DNA from: Albimonas sp036154955 | GTDB taxonomy: Bacteria; Pseudomonadota; Alphaproteobacteria; Rhodobacterales; Rhodobacteraceae | Direction of reading: 5' to 3' | Length of the DNA: 64,000 nt | NCBI GenBank assembly: GCA_036154955.1 | Contig: JAYZWL010000152.1 | Coordinates: forward strand, 11,463 to 75,462 | Part shown: piece by piece, positions 34,628-43,833 of the stretch | Position numbering within the stretch: the stretch's first letter is position 1 | Layout of the letters: every line of letters starts with the position of its first letter | Notes under the pieces: generated by a model | What the model was told of the DNA's origin: nothing | What the model saw: only the letters and a program-made list of their open reading frames with translations | The model's database searches: none | Program-made: the position numbers and the translations under genes

Positions 34628-36256
34628 ATGCGCGCATGGCGCAGGGGGCTGAGCTGGGCGACCAGCGCCGAGGCGGCGCTGGCGGCGCTGGCCGTCGCCG
34701 CGTGGTTCTGGTTCGCGCGGCACGACGCGCTGGAGGCGACCTACGCCTATCTGCGCAGCCATGAGGACCTGGAGCTGGACGAAGCCGTCATCGGCCTGTT
34801 CGTCGCCGGCCAGCTCGCCATCGCGCTGCTGATCCTGCGCGGCATCCGCCTGCGCCGCGCCACCCGCCGCGGCGACGCGGCGGAGGAGGAGGCCGCCTGG
34901 CTCGCCCGCCACGACCCGCTGACCGGCCTGCCCAACCGGCGCAGCCTGGACGAGCATCTCGCGGTCCACGCCGCGCGCCACGACCGGCGGCGGGGGGAAC
35001 GGCGGGGCCAGGGCTCCCGCCGCGGGGCGCGCCGGCCCTGGACGCAGGGGGCGGCGGTGCTCTGCCTCGATCTCGACGGGTTCAAGCAGGTCAACACGCT
35101 GATGGGCCACGAAGGCGGCGATCGCCTGCTGGAAGCGGTCGCCAAGCGCCTGAAGGATTTGGCGGGGGAGGAACTGGTCGCCCGGCTCGGCGGCGACGAA
35201 TTCGTGCTCATCGCCGACCGGGGCCGCGTCCGGGACCCGATGGCGCTGGCCCGCGCGGCGGTGGCGGCTCTGGCGGAGCCGGTGGCGCTTCCCGGCGGCG
35301 CCACGGCGCGCATCGGAACCTGCGTGGGCGTGGCCCTGACGCCCGATGACGCCGCCTCCCAGGACGAGGCGCTGCGCCTCGCCGACGCCGCGCTTTACGA
35401 GGCCAAGCGCCTGGGCCGCGACAAGGTGGTGCGCTTCGATCCCGCGATGGCGGAGGCGCTGGACCGCCGCGCCCGGGCCGAGCTCGCGCTGCGCGACGCC
35501 CTGGATCGCGGGGAGATCGCGCCGCACTACCAGCCGCTCACCGACATCGCCTCCGGCGCGCTGGTGGGGTTCGAGGCGCTGGCGCGCTGGACCTCCGCCG
35601 ACGGCCCGGTGCCCCCCGACGAGTTCCTGTCGCTGGCCGAAGAGATCGGGCTTCTGCCGGAACTGTCGGACAAGCTGCTGGCCCGCGCCTGCGAGGATGC
35701 GCGCGGCTGGCCGGACCACCTGAAGCTCGCCTTCAACATCTCGCCCGCGCAGCTCGGCGACCGGCTGCTGGGCGAACGGATCCTGTGGATTCTCGACGCC
35801 GCCGATTTTCCCGCCCGCCGCCTGCAGGTGGAGATCCCGGAGGCCGCGGCCCTGCGCGACGCGGAGTCCGAGGGCGGCCTGCTCGACCAGTTGCAGAAGG
35901 CCGGGGCCATGGTGGCGCTGGACGATTTCGGGGCCGGCTACACCAGTCTCGGCCAGCTTGCGCAGCTCAAGTTCAACGCCATCAAGATCGACCGCGGCTT
36001 CCTGCGCGCCGCGCAGGGCGACGCGGCGCGGGTGGAAGCGATCCGCGCCATCGTGGCGCTGGGGCGGGGCCTTGGCGTGACCACCACCGCGGAGGGGATC
36101 GAAACGCGGGAGCAGCTTTCCCGCCTGCGCGAGCTGGGCTGCGATGTCGGCCAGGGCCACCTGTTCAGCCCCGCGCTTCCGCCGGAGGACGCCGCCGCCG
36201 TGGCCGCCGGCCGCAAACCCATCGCCAGACTGGACGAATCCCGGCGGGCCGGCTGA
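34628..36256 (+). CDS. GGDEF-EAL cyclic-di-GMP protein
   Basis: 542 residues. Two membrane segments (about 15-30 and 53-72) with a short periplasmic stretch precede the GGDEF domain, whose motif RLGGDEF is intact (GGDEF 188-192) and no RxxD inhibitory site is seen. The EAL domain has EALAR (316-320), FNISPAQL, DDFGAGYTSL, IKID, TAEGIET and GCDVGQGHLFS, so all catalytic positions of a phosphodiesterase appear present. An arginine-rich insert (residues 117-137, HDRRRGERRGQGSRRGARR) interrupts the GGDEF fold before LCLDLDGFKQVN. GGGAGG six bases before the ATG fixes the start. It may make or degrade c-di-GMP; both sites look competent. Confidence 0.93.
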   Translation: MRAWRRGLSWATSAEAALAALAVAAWFWFARHDALEATYAYLRSHEDLELDEAVIGLFVAGQLAIALLILRGIRLRRATRRGDAAEEEAAWLARHDPLTGLPNRRSLDEHLAVHAARHDRRRGERRGQGSRRGARRPWTQGAAVLCLDLDGFKQVNTLMGHEGGDRLLEAVAKRLKDLAGEELVARLGGDEFVLIADRGRVRDPMALARAAVAALAEPVALPGGATARIGTCVGVALTPDDAASQDEALRLADAALYEAKRLGRDKVVRFDPAMAEALDRRARAELALRDALDRGEIAPHYQPLTDIASGALVGFEALARWTSADGPVPPDEFLSLAEEIGLLPELSDKLLARACEDARGWPDHLKLAFNISPAQLGDRLLGERILWILDAADFPARRLQVEIPEAAALRDAESEGGLLDQLQKAGAMVALDDFGAGYTSLGQLAQLKFNAIKIDRGFLRAAQGDAARVEAIRAIVALGRGLGVTTTAEGIETREQLSRLRELGCDVGQGHLFSPALPPEDAAAVAAGRKPIARLDESRRAG

Positions 36257-37075
36257 CGCAGGAGGCGGCGCGCGGCGACGCCAGGCCGCGACGCATGGGG
36301 CGCGCCGGTCCGGGGACATGCCCTGCGCGAAGATCGCGGTCGCGCCTCGGCGCCGCCCACAGGCCCGAGCGCATCGGCGGGCGCGCCGCGTCGCTCGCGG
36401 AGATACGGTCAAGAGCCCGTTCCTCGGCCTCGATCGCAGCTCTCGCCGGCCACGCGCCCCGGGCTCGCCCCGAAGCCTCGTCGCCCCTCGCCCACGCCCC
36501 CCCCGGGCCCGGGCGCAGGCGCGTCCCCGGCGCCTCGCTTCACGGGCCTCCGCGAAGGGTGCGGCGAGGCGTAAAGGACAGGCCCCGGAGACGGCCGAGG
36601 ACCCGGTGACCGGCATCGGGCTGACGACGCGGCGAAGCACGGCCTTCGGCGGCGGCGCCCCTCCGCAAGACGGCCGCCCTCCCGCTCCACGTCCTGGCCG
36701 TCGGCATTCCCTCGAACGCGGCGCCCAGTCCCCTCCCCACGAGGCGACGCCGGGGCGGGCCGCGGCAGGGGGCGCTGCGCTTCGGCGCCCGCGCGGCGGG
36801 CGGCCAGGCGGGCGCGTTCCGACGGTTTCCCCCCCGGACCGGCGGGACACGCCGCCGATCCCGCCCCGTCGACCCCGACCCGCCGACCATGGCCTCGCGC
36901 GCCCGCGCCGCCGTCGCCGGCGCCAGAGTCGCCACGGCCTCCGCGCCGCGCGGGCGCCTGCGCGCCAGCGGCGAGAGGGTCGTCGCGCGGCCCGGCCCCG
37001 GTCGACGCGCCGCCCCGAAAAACGGCGCCCCGGACCGGCCGGGACGCCGCGACGGTCACGCGATGGCGCCTCGGC
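36257..37075. other. 819-bp gene-free stretch
   Basis: The largest gap in the window. Open frames across it have the arginine/proline/alanine bias of non-coding GC-rich DNA, no ribosome sites and no family resemblance. It contains the 45-bp repeat copy at 36947-36991. A gene remnant or an RNA cannot be excluded but nothing supports either. Confidence 0.5.
36947..36991. repeat. Dispersed 45-bp arm-paired repeat, copy 4
   Basis: CGCGCGGGCG ... GGGTCGTCGCGCGGC with the most diverged middle of the four. Confidence 0.6.
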
Positions 37076-38065
37076 TCAGGCGGCGGCGGACCCGGCGGTC
37101 CCGCCGAAGCGGGCGAGGCGGGTGGCGATGATCTCCTCGGCCTCGGCCATGATCCGGTCCACCAGCTCCTTCACCGTCGGCACGTCGTGGATCAGCGCCT
37201 GGATGGTGCCGGCGGTCCAGATGCCCGCATCGACGTCGCCGGTCTGGTAGGCCTCCTTGCCCCGCGCGCCCTTGACCAGATGCGCCACCTTCTCGAAGGG
37301 CTCGCCCGCCCGCTCCAGCTCCAGCACCTGCTGGGAGATGGCGTTCTTCCGCACGCGCGAGGTGTTGCGGTAGTTGCGGAAGATCAGGTCGGTCGACCGT
37401 TCGTCCCCCTCCACCATCGCCTGCTTGAAGTTCATGTGGATCGGCGCCTCCTGCGTGCACATGAAGCGGGTGCCCATGTTCACGCCCTCCGCCCCCATGG
37501 CCAGCGCCGCCACCAGCCCGCGCCCGTCCCCGAACCCGCCCGAGGCGATGACCGGGATCTTCACCTTGTCCACGCAGGCCGGGATCAGGATCATGTTGGG
37601 GATGTCGTCCTCGCCCGGATGCCCGGCGCATTCGAACCCGTCGATGGAGATGGCGTCCACGCCCATCCGCTCCGCCGACAGGGCGTGGCGGACGGCGGTG
37701 CATTTGTGGATGACCTTCACGCCGTGCTTCTTCAGCTCGGTCACGTGCTCCTCGGGCTTGTAGCCGGCGGTCTCCACGATCTTGACCCCGCCCTGCACGA
37801 TGGCGTCGCGATATTCCGCGTAGGGCGGCGGGGTCAGCGTCGGCAGGATGGTCAGGTTCACGCCGAAGGGCTTGTCGGTCATGTCCCGGCAGCGCTTGAT
37901 CTCCTTGAGCAGCGCCTCCGGGGTGGGCTGGGTCAGCGCGGTGATGAAGCCCAGCGCGCCGGCATTGGCCACCGGGGCCACCAGATCGGCGGTGCCGACC
38001 CACTGCATGCCGCCCTGCGCGATGGGATGCTCGACCCCCATCAGTTCGGTGAAACGGGTTTTCAT
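37076..38065 (-). CDS. Nitronate monooxygenase family protein
   Basis: 329 residues of the FMN-dependent nitronate monooxygenase / 2-nitropropane dioxygenase family. Blocks: GVEHPIAQGGMQWVGTADLVAPVANAGALGFI, FGVNLTI, GFECAGHPGEDD (active-site histidine region) and the FMN-phosphate site VIASGGFGDGRGLVAALAMGAEGVNMGTRF. GGAGGAG supports ATG 38065. In acyl-CoA clusters such proteins are common; some relatives are enoyl reductases, so the precise reaction is open. Last gene of the minus-strand cluster that begins with the acyl-CoA dehydrogenase. Confidence 0.88.
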   Translation of the reverse strand: MKTRFTELMGVEHPIAQGGMQWVGTADLVAPVANAGALGFITALTQPTPEALLKEIKRCRDMTDKPFGVNLTILPTLTPPPYAEYRDAIVQGGVKIVETAGYKPEEHVTELKKHGVKVIHKCTAVRHALSAERMGVDAISIDGFECAGHPGEDDIPNMILIPACVDKVKIPVIASGGFGDGRGLVAALAMGAEGVNMGTRFMCTQEAPIHMNFKQAMVEGDERSTDLIFRNYRNTSRVRKNAISQQVLELERAGEPFEKVAHLVKGARGKEAYQTGDVDAGIWTAGTIQALIHDVPTVKELVDRIMAEAEEIIATRLARFGGTAGSAAA

Positions 38066-38171
38066 CTGAGGTCTCCTCCTGCGGGCCGGCCTCTCGCCGG
38101 GCCATTCATGCGAACGGGCCGGAGGGGTCGCCCCCGCCGGCCCGGCCGTCGCGTCCGTCGCGGTCCGCCGC

Positions 38172-38951
38172 TCAGCGCGGCGCCATGCGGATGGCGCCGT
38201 CGAGCCGCACGTCCTCGCCGTTGAAATAGCCGGTCTCCAGCATCAGGCAGGCCAGCGCCGCGTATTCCGCGGGATCCCCCAGCCGCGGCGGATGCGGGAC
38301 CGAGGCCGACAGCGCCGCCTTCACGTTGTCCGGCGCGCCCTGCAGCAGGGGCGTGTTGAAGATGCCGGGCAGGATGGTGTTGATCCGGATCCCCTCGGCC
38401 GCGAAGTCGCGGGCGATGGGCAGGGTCATCGCCACGATGGCGCCCTTGGAGGCGGAATAGGCCACCTGCCCCATCTGCCCGTCCTCGGCCGCCACCGAGG
38501 CGGTCATCACCATAGCGCCGCGGTCGCCGCAGTCCATCTTCTCGACCTCGAGCATCCCCGCGGCGGAGGCGACGATGCAGCGGAAGGTGCCGACCTGGTT
38601 GACCTGGATGGTCCGCATGTAGTCGGCCATGGAGAACCGCTTGATCTCCCCGGTCTTGCGGTCCCGCCCCACGGTCTTGGCCGCGGTGCCGATGCCGGCG
38701 CAGTTGACCAGGATCCGTTCCTGCCCCTGGGCCGACCGCGCCATGGCGAAGCCTTCCTCCACGCTGTCGTCGGAGGTCACGTCGACCGCGCAGAACACGC
38801 CGCCGATCTCCGTGGCCAGCGCCTCGCCCTTCTCGGCGTTGAGGTCGAAGAGGGCGACCTTCGCCCCCTTCGCCGCCAGCATCTTCGCCGTGGCGGCGCC
38901 GAGGCCGGAAGCCCCGCCGGTCACCACCGCGCTCAGTCCGCGGACATCCAT
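38172..38951 (-). CDS. SDR-family 3-hydroxyacyl-CoA dehydrogenase (type II)
   Basis: 259 residues. Rossmann motif TGGASGLG, the NAG-equivalent NCAGIG, and the catalytic tyrosine/lysine in VAYSASKGA. The ending IRINTILPGIFNTPLLQGAP and the EKMDCGDRGAMVMTASVAAEDGQ block resemble type II 3-hydroxyacyl-CoA dehydrogenases (HSD17B10-like), which oxidise the 3-hydroxyacyl-CoA with NAD. The start at 38951 overlaps the thiolase stop by one base (TGATG), consistent with consecutive beta-oxidation steps. Confidence 0.87.
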   Translation of the reverse strand: MDVRGLSAVVTGGASGLGAATAKMLAAKGAKVALFDLNAEKGEALATEIGGVFCAVDVTSDDSVEEGFAMARSAQGQERILVNCAGIGTAAKTVGRDRKTGEIKRFSMADYMRTIQVNQVGTFRCIVASAAGMLEVEKMDCGDRGAMVMTASVAAEDGQMGQVAYSASKGAIVAMTLPIARDFAAEGIRINTILPGIFNTPLLQGAPDNVKAALSASVPHPPRLGDPAEYAALACLMLETGYFNGEDVRLDGAIRMAPR

Positions 38952-40123
38952 CACAGGGCCTCGACGATGGTGACGTTGGCCAGCCCGCCGCCTTCGCACA
39001 TGGTCTGCAGGCCGTATTTCTTGCCCCGCGCCTTGAGCGCATGGACCAGCGTCGCCATCAGTTTGGTGCCCGAGGCGCCCAGCGGGTGGCCCAGCGCGAT
39101 GGCGCCGCCGTTGACGTTGATCTTCTCGGGATCGGCGCCCAGATGCTTGAGCCAGGCCATCGGCACCGGCGCGAAGGCCTCGTTGACCTCGTAGAGGTCG
39201 ATGTCGTCGATCTTCATGCCCGCCCGCTTCAGCGCCTTCTCGGTTGCGAAGAGCGGCTCTTCGAGCATGATCACCGGGTCGCCGCCGGTCACCGACATGT
39301 GGTGGATGCGGGCGATGGGCGTCAGTCCGTATTTCTTCACAGCCGCCTCGGAGGCGACCAGCACGGCCGAGGAGCCGTCGCAGATCTGGGAGGCGTTGCC
39401 GGCGGTGATCACGCCGCCTTCCTGCAGGGTCTTCAGGCCCGCCAGCCCCTCCATCGAGGCGTCGGCGCGGATGCCCTCGTCACGGGTGTGCAGCATGGTC
39501 CCGCCGTCGCCGTCGGGGACCTCGATGGGCACGATCTCCTGGTCGAAGGCGCCGGCCTCGGCGGCGGCGGCGGCCCGCTTGTGGGAACGCAGCGAATATT
39601 CGTCCAGCATCTCGCGGGAGAAGCCGTGCTTCTTCGCGATCATCTCGGCACCGGCGAACTGGGTGAAGGCGATGCCCGGGAACTTGGCGTCCAGCCCCGG
39701 CGACTTGGCCGAATTCGGCTGGAACTCGGGCGTGAACGAGCCGGTGGAGCCCATCGGCACCCGGGTCATCGATTCGACGCCGGCCGCGATCACCACGTCC
39801 TGGGTCCCCGACATCACCGCCTGGGCGGCGAACTGGATGGCCTGCTGGGACGAGCCGCACTGACGGTCGATGCTGACCGCCGGCACATGCTGGGGCAGCC
39901 GCGAGGCGAGCACGGCGTTGCGCCCGACATGGAGCCCCTGCTCCTTGGTCTGGCCGACGCAGCCCATCACCACGTCCTCGATCGCGTTCGGGTCGATGCC
40001 GGACCGGTCGAGGATCGCGTTCAGCGAGGCGGCGGCGAGGTCGACGGGGTGCCAGCCGGCGACCTTCCCGCCGCGGCGTCCGCCGGCGGTGCGCACGGCG
40101 GTGCAGATGTAAGCTTCGGGCAT
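38951..40123 (-). CDS. Acetyl-CoA acyltransferase (thiolase)
   Basis: 390 residues. Catalytic cysteine C89 in DRQCGSSQQA, the NEAFAPVPMAW block, the histidine in GHPLGASGTKL and the second cysteine in CEGGGLANVTI are all present. It cleaves 3-ketoacyl-CoA with CoA. GGGAGGAG just upstream fixes ATG 40123. It precedes the type II dehydrogenase gene in one transcript and sits 77 bases downstream of an enoyl-CoA hydratase gene with a hairpin in the gap. Confidence 0.94.
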   Translation of the reverse strand: MPEAYICTAVRTAGGRRGGKVAGWHPVDLAAASLNAILDRSGIDPNAIEDVVMGCVGQTKEQGLHVGRNAVLASRLPQHVPAVSIDRQCGSSQQAIQFAAQAVMSGTQDVVIAAGVESMTRVPMGSTGSFTPEFQPNSAKSPGLDAKFPGIAFTQFAGAEMIAKKHGFSREMLDEYSLRSHKRAAAAAEAGAFDQEIVPIEVPDGDGGTMLHTRDEGIRADASMEGLAGLKTLQEGGVITAGNASQICDGSSAVLVASEAAVKKYGLTPIARIHHMSVTGGDPVIMLEEPLFATEKALKRAGMKIDDIDLYEVNEAFAPVPMAWLKHLGADPEKINVNGGAIALGHPLGASGTKLMATLVHALKARGKKYGLQTMCEGGGLANVTIVEAL

Positions 40124-40159
40124 GTCATCTCCTCCCTTTTGGGGGCCTGTCAGGGGCCG

Positions 40160-40183
40160 CCCGGCGGCTTTCGCGCCGCCGGG
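40160..40183. terminator. Hairpin between enoyl-CoA hydratase and thiolase genes
   Basis: CCCGGCGGC-TTTCGC-GCCGCCGGG, a perfect 9-bp stem. A short T-run follows only on the plus strand, so for the minus-strand operon it is more likely an mRNA-processing or attenuation element. Confidence 0.45.
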
Positions 40184-40200
40184 TTTCAAGGTCTCGCGCC

Positions 40201-40977
40201 TCAGCCGCCGAACTTGGCCGGGCGTTTCTCGCGGAAGGCGGTCACGCCCTCCTTGAAGTCGGGGGAAAGGCCGGCCTCGCGCTGGAAGCGGCGCTCGGTC
40301 CCCAGCGCCTCCTCGAAGGCGGCCTCGGCGGCGATCCAGCCGGCGCGGCGGATGAGGCCGAGCGAGGACGGGCCCTTGGCCAGCCGCTGGGCCAGCGCCA
40401 TCGCCTCCTCCTCGACCTTGTCGTCCTCGACCACGCGGTTGATGAGACCCCACTCAAGGGCCTGCGGGGCCGGGATCTTCTCGGCCAGCATCATCATCTC
40501 CATGGCGCGCGGGCGGCCGATGGCGCGGGTCAGCAGCCAGGTCGCGCCGCCGTCGGGCACCAGGCCGATGCGGGCGAAGGCTTCGAGGAAATAGGCGGAC
40601 TTGCCCGCCACGATGAGGTCGGCGCAGAGCGCGAGCGACGCCCCCACCCCCGCCGCCGGCCCGCGCACGGCGGAAACCAGCGGGATCGGCAGGTTGCGCA
40701 CCGTCATCATCAGCGGGTTGTAGTGGCCTTCGAGCGAAGCGCCCACGTCGAGATTGGGATCGTCGAAATCCCGCCCGCCCGAGAGGTTGGCGCCCGAGCA
40801 GAAGCCCCGCTCGCCGCCCGCCAGCATCACCGCGCGGCAGGACTTCGACGCCTCCTCCAGCGCCTCGCGCATGGCGTCGCCCATGTCGGTGGTCACGGAA
40901 TTGAGGGTCGCCGGGTCGTTGAGGCGCACGATCATCACGTCGCCGTCGCGTTCGACCAGGATCTTGGGATTGCTCAT
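40201..40977 (-). CDS. Enoyl-CoA hydratase/isomerase (PaaG-like)
   Basis: 258 residues of the crotonase fold. Oxyanion-hole blocks are GFCSGANLSGG and VRGPAAGVGASLALCADLIVA. The active-site segment reads ARIGLVPDGGATWLLTRAIG, where an aspartate replaces the usual glutamate as in PaaG-type isomerases. It may therefore be an isomerase rather than a classical hydratase. Preceded at 40999-41014 by a palindrome shared with the acyl-CoA dehydrogenase promoter. Confidence 0.87.
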   Translation of the reverse strand: MSNPKILVERDGDVMIVRLNDPATLNSVTTDMGDAMREALEEASKSCRAVMLAGGERGFCSGANLSGGRDFDDPNLDVGASLEGHYNPLMMTVRNLPIPLVSAVRGPAAGVGASLALCADLIVAGKSAYFLEAFARIGLVPDGGATWLLTRAIGRPRAMEMMMLAEKIPAPQALEWGLINRVVEDDKVEEEAMALAQRLAKGPSSLGLIRRAGWIAAEAAFEEALGTERRFQREAGLSPDFKEGVTAFREKRPAKFGG

Positions 40978-40998
40978 GCGAGGATCTCCGTCGCGTTC

Positions 40999-41014
40999 TT
41001 AATTACATGGTTAA
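40999..41014. promoter_or_regulatory. Candidate TetR operator TTAATTACATGGTTAA
   Basis: 16-bp imperfect palindrome 22 bases upstream of the enoyl-CoA hydratase start. It matches TTAATTACGCGATTAA at 45018-45033 at 13 of 16 positions. Confidence 0.55.
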
Positions 41015-41052
41015 GGGAGGCCGCGCAACGGCCTCCCTCTCCGCGCCGCGGC

Positions 41053-41952
41053 TCAGCGGTATTCGCGCCGCTCCCACCACGGGAAGTAGTCGGGCATGTC
41101 GGTGGAGACCTTGTTGGGGAACTCCGCCGGCCGCTTGGCGAGGAAGCTCGCCACGCCCTCGGCCACGTCCTCCGACTGCCCGCGCGAGGCGATGCCGCGG
41201 CTGTCGATCTTGTGGGCCTCCATCGGGTGATCGGCGCCCAGCATCTTCCACATCATCTGCCGGCCCAGCGCCACGGCGACCGGGGCGGTGTTGTCGGCGA
41301 TCTCGCGAGCCAGGGCCCGGGCGGCCGGCAGCAGGTCGTCGGGTTCGTGGATCGAACGGACCAGCCCGCCCCTATGCGCCTCCTCGGCGTCGAAGACGCG
41401 CCCGGTCATCACCCATTCCAGCGCCTGCTGGATGCCCACCAGCCGCGGCAGGAACCAGGACGAACACGCCTCGGGCACGATGCCGCGACGGGGGAAGACG
41501 AAGCCGTAGCGCGCCTTGGTGGAGGCGAGCCGCACGTCCATGGCGAGCTGCATGGTCACGCCGATGCCCACCGCCGGGCCGTTGCAGGCCGAGATGATCG
41601 GCTTGAGGCATTCGAAGATGCGCAGGGTCAGCCGCCCGCCGCCGTCGCGCAGGCGCGGGTCCGAATAGTCGGTCAGCCCGTTCGCGCCTTCCTTCATGTA
41701 GTCGCCGGACGAGAACGGCTTGCCGCCTTCCTCCCGCGTCAGGTCGGCGCCGGCGCAGAAGCCGCGGCCCGAGCCGGTGACGATGATGGCGCGCACGTCG
41801 TCGTTCGCATCGGCCGCGTCCAGCGCCTTGATGAAGTCCGCCTGCATGGTGCGGGTGTAGGCGTTCAGCTTCTCGGGCCGGTTGAGGGTGATGGTCAGCA
41901 CCCCGTCCTCAAGCTCGGTGTAGATCTGCGTGTAATCGGTGCGCTCGATCAT
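41053..41952 (-). CDS. Enoyl-CoA hydratase/isomerase family protein
   Basis: 299 residues, crotonase fold with an unusually long loop after the first oxyanion motif (GFCAGADLTREEGGKPFSSGDYMKEGANGLTDYSDPRLRDGGGR). The second motif is NGPAVGIGVTMQLAMDVRLAS, followed by FPRRGIVPEACSSWFLPRLVG with the catalytic glutamate in PEACSS, as in many bacterial hydratases of this subgroup. The start at 41952 has GGAGGAG upstream. Second crotonase-fold enzyme of the cluster, implying two double-bond steps. Confidence 0.87.
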   Translation of the reverse strand: MIERTDYTQIYTELEDGVLTITLNRPEKLNAYTRTMQADFIKALDAADANDDVRAIIVTGSGRGFCAGADLTREEGGKPFSSGDYMKEGANGLTDYSDPRLRDGGGRLTLRIFECLKPIISACNGPAVGIGVTMQLAMDVRLASTKARYGFVFPRRGIVPEACSSWFLPRLVGIQQALEWVMTGRVFDAEEAHRGGLVRSIHEPDDLLPAARALAREIADNTAPVAVALGRQMMWKMLGADHPMEAHKIDSRGIASRGQSEDVAEGVASFLAKRPAEFPNKVSTDMPDYFPWWERREYR

Positions 41953-42116
41953 CGGGCGGTCTCCTCCTGGTCCTGTCTTGGCGCCCGGGCCGAGAGGGCC
42001 GCGGGGCGCGGGCGGGCGGCGAGCGGACTCGCCGGACCGTTCCGTTCTAGCACGCGCTGTATGTCCGACAATCCGGAAAGCAAGGTTCGCTTAGCTTATC
42101 CGCCCGGGTCGCCCGC

Positions 42117-43688
42117 TCAGTTCACCTGCCGGCTGCGCCCTTCCCAATAGGGCGCGCGCAGATCGCGCTTGAGCAGCTTGCCCGACGCGTTGCGCGGCAT
42201 GGCCGGGATCACGTCCACGGTCTTGGGGCACTTGAAGGCGGCGAGGTGCTGGCGGCAGTGGCCGATGATGCCGGCTTCGTCGAGCGTCGCGCCCTCCTTC
42301 AGCGTCACCACGGCCTTCACCGCCTCGCCCCAGCGTTCGTCCGGCACGCCGATCACCGCGGCTTCGGAGACGGCGGGATGGCCGTAGAGCACGCTCTCCA
42401 CCTCCGCCGGATAGACGTTTTCGCCGCCCGAGATGATCATGTCCTTGATCCGGTCATGGATGTAGACATAGCCGTCCGCGTCCATGAAACCGGCGTCGCC
42501 GGACTTGACCCAGCCGTCCGGCGTCTTGGTCTTGGCGGTGGCCTCCGGGTTCTTCCAGTAGCCGATCATGCATTGCGGCCCGCGGGTCGCGATCTCCCCG
42601 ATCTCGCCGACGGGCAGTTCGTTCCCGTCGGGATCCAGGATCTTGATCTCCTGCCCCGGCATCGCCTTGCCGGCGGAGTTCATGCGCGGGCTGCCGGCCG
42701 GATCGTGGTCCGAGGGCGGCAGCAGGCAGACCGAGCCGGTGGTCTCCGTCATCCCGTAGACCTGGGTGAACGGGCAGCCGATCACGTCGAGGCATTCGCG
42801 CAGCAGGGGCAGCGGCATCGGCGCGGCCCCGTAGGAGATGGAGCGCATGCCGGAGAAATCCGTCTCCTTCGCCTTGGGGTGGCGCACGATGAACTGCAGC
42901 GCCGCAGGCACCGCGAACATGCGGGAGACGCCTTCGTTATGGATCAGGTCCATGGCCTGGATCGGGTCGAACTCGCGGGTGATGATGGCGCCGCAGCAAT
43001 TGGCGAAGCTGATCACCCACAGGCCCAGCCCGCCGATATGGGCGAAGGGCATGGCGACGAGGTTCACGTCGTCGTCCGACCAGGCGTCGTAGGGCCAGCC
43101 ATAGGGCGCCATCTCGGCCCGCTGGCGCAGCAGGTTGCCGCCCGACAGCATCACGCCCTTGGGCAGGCCCGTGGTGCCTGAGGTGAAGAGCAAGAGGCAG
43201 GGGTCGTCCGGCCCGGCCTTGTCGTCCGGATAGCCCGTGGGATGCGCGTCGCGCCAGGTCTCGTAGGCGGGCCAGCTCTCGTGCCCGCCCTCCATCGCCA
43301 CGATCTTCAGGCCGGCGGGCAGACGGTCGCGGATCGTCTCCACCGCGGCGTGGAACTCCGGGCCGACGAACAGCAGGTCGGGGCCGAAGATGTTGATGAC
43401 GGCCGCCACCTCCTCCGGCGCCAGGCGCCAGTTGATCGGGCCGAAGATGCCGCCGACCCGGGCCGTGCCGACCACCAGCTCATAGGCCGCGTCGGAGTTC
43501 TTGCCCAGGTAGGCGACTAGCTTCGCCCCCTCGGCGTCCAGCGCGTTCGCGACCTTGTCCGCCAGCTTGTCGAACTGGGCGAAGGTGGTCACGCGCCCTT
43601 CGAACTTGTGGCACATCGCGTCGGGCCTGCGCGCGGCGTTGTCGCGCGACAGCAGACCGAGGGTGGTCATCGCCTTCGGGTCGATCAT
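42117..43688 (-). CDS. Acyl-CoA synthetase (AMP-forming)
   Basis: 523 residues of the ANL superfamily. ATP site LLLFTSGTTGLPKGVML near residue 165, YGMTETTG, the hinge region GWVKSGDAGFMDADGYVYIHDRIKDMIISGGENVYPAEVE, and the C-terminal catalytic lysine in NASGKLLKRDLR. It activates a carboxylic acid to its CoA thioester, the entry step of the cluster. GGGAGGA upstream of ATG 43688. Chain length or ring preference cannot be told from the sequence. Confidence 0.93.
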   Translation of the reverse strand: MIDPKAMTTLGLLSRDNAARRPDAMCHKFEGRVTTFAQFDKLADKVANALDAEGAKLVAYLGKNSDAAYELVVGTARVGGIFGPINWRLAPEEVAAVINIFGPDLLFVGPEFHAAVETIRDRLPAGLKIVAMEGGHESWPAYETWRDAHPTGYPDDKAGPDDPCLLLFTSGTTGLPKGVMLSGGNLLRQRAEMAPYGWPYDAWSDDDVNLVAMPFAHIGGLGLWVISFANCCGAIITREFDPIQAMDLIHNEGVSRMFAVPAALQFIVRHPKAKETDFSGMRSISYGAAPMPLPLLRECLDVIGCPFTQVYGMTETTGSVCLLPPSDHDPAGSPRMNSAGKAMPGQEIKILDPDGNELPVGEIGEIATRGPQCMIGYWKNPEATAKTKTPDGWVKSGDAGFMDADGYVYIHDRIKDMIISGGENVYPAEVESVLYGHPAVSEAAVIGVPDERWGEAVKAVVTLKEGATLDEAGIIGHCRQHLAAFKCPKTVDVIPAMPRNASGKLLKRDLRAPYWEGRSRQVN

Positions 43689-43774
43689 CCTGTTCCTCCC
43701 CTGGGCGCGGGGCTTTTCGCGCCGCGTCGCCCATGATGCCGACGGCCCGCGCCGTCCGTATCGCCGGTCAGCCT

Positions 43775-43826
43775 GCCCGCCCCGCGCGCGGCCGTCTTGC
43801 GCGGTCGTCTTGCGCGGGGGGCGGGC
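43775..43826. terminator. Long inverted repeat after acyl-CoA dehydrogenase gene
   Basis: Arms GCCCGCCCCGCGC and GCGCGGGGGGCGGGC enclose two copies of GTCTTGCGCGG. It lies directly past the dehydrogenase stop and could separate it from the ligase gene transcript. Confidence 0.45.
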
Positions 43827-43833
43827 GGCCGCG

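Noticed and set aside
36144..37250. Long open frame across the 819-bp gap
   Set aside because: It overlaps two real genes, has the amino acid bias of GC-rich non-coding DNA and no start signal.
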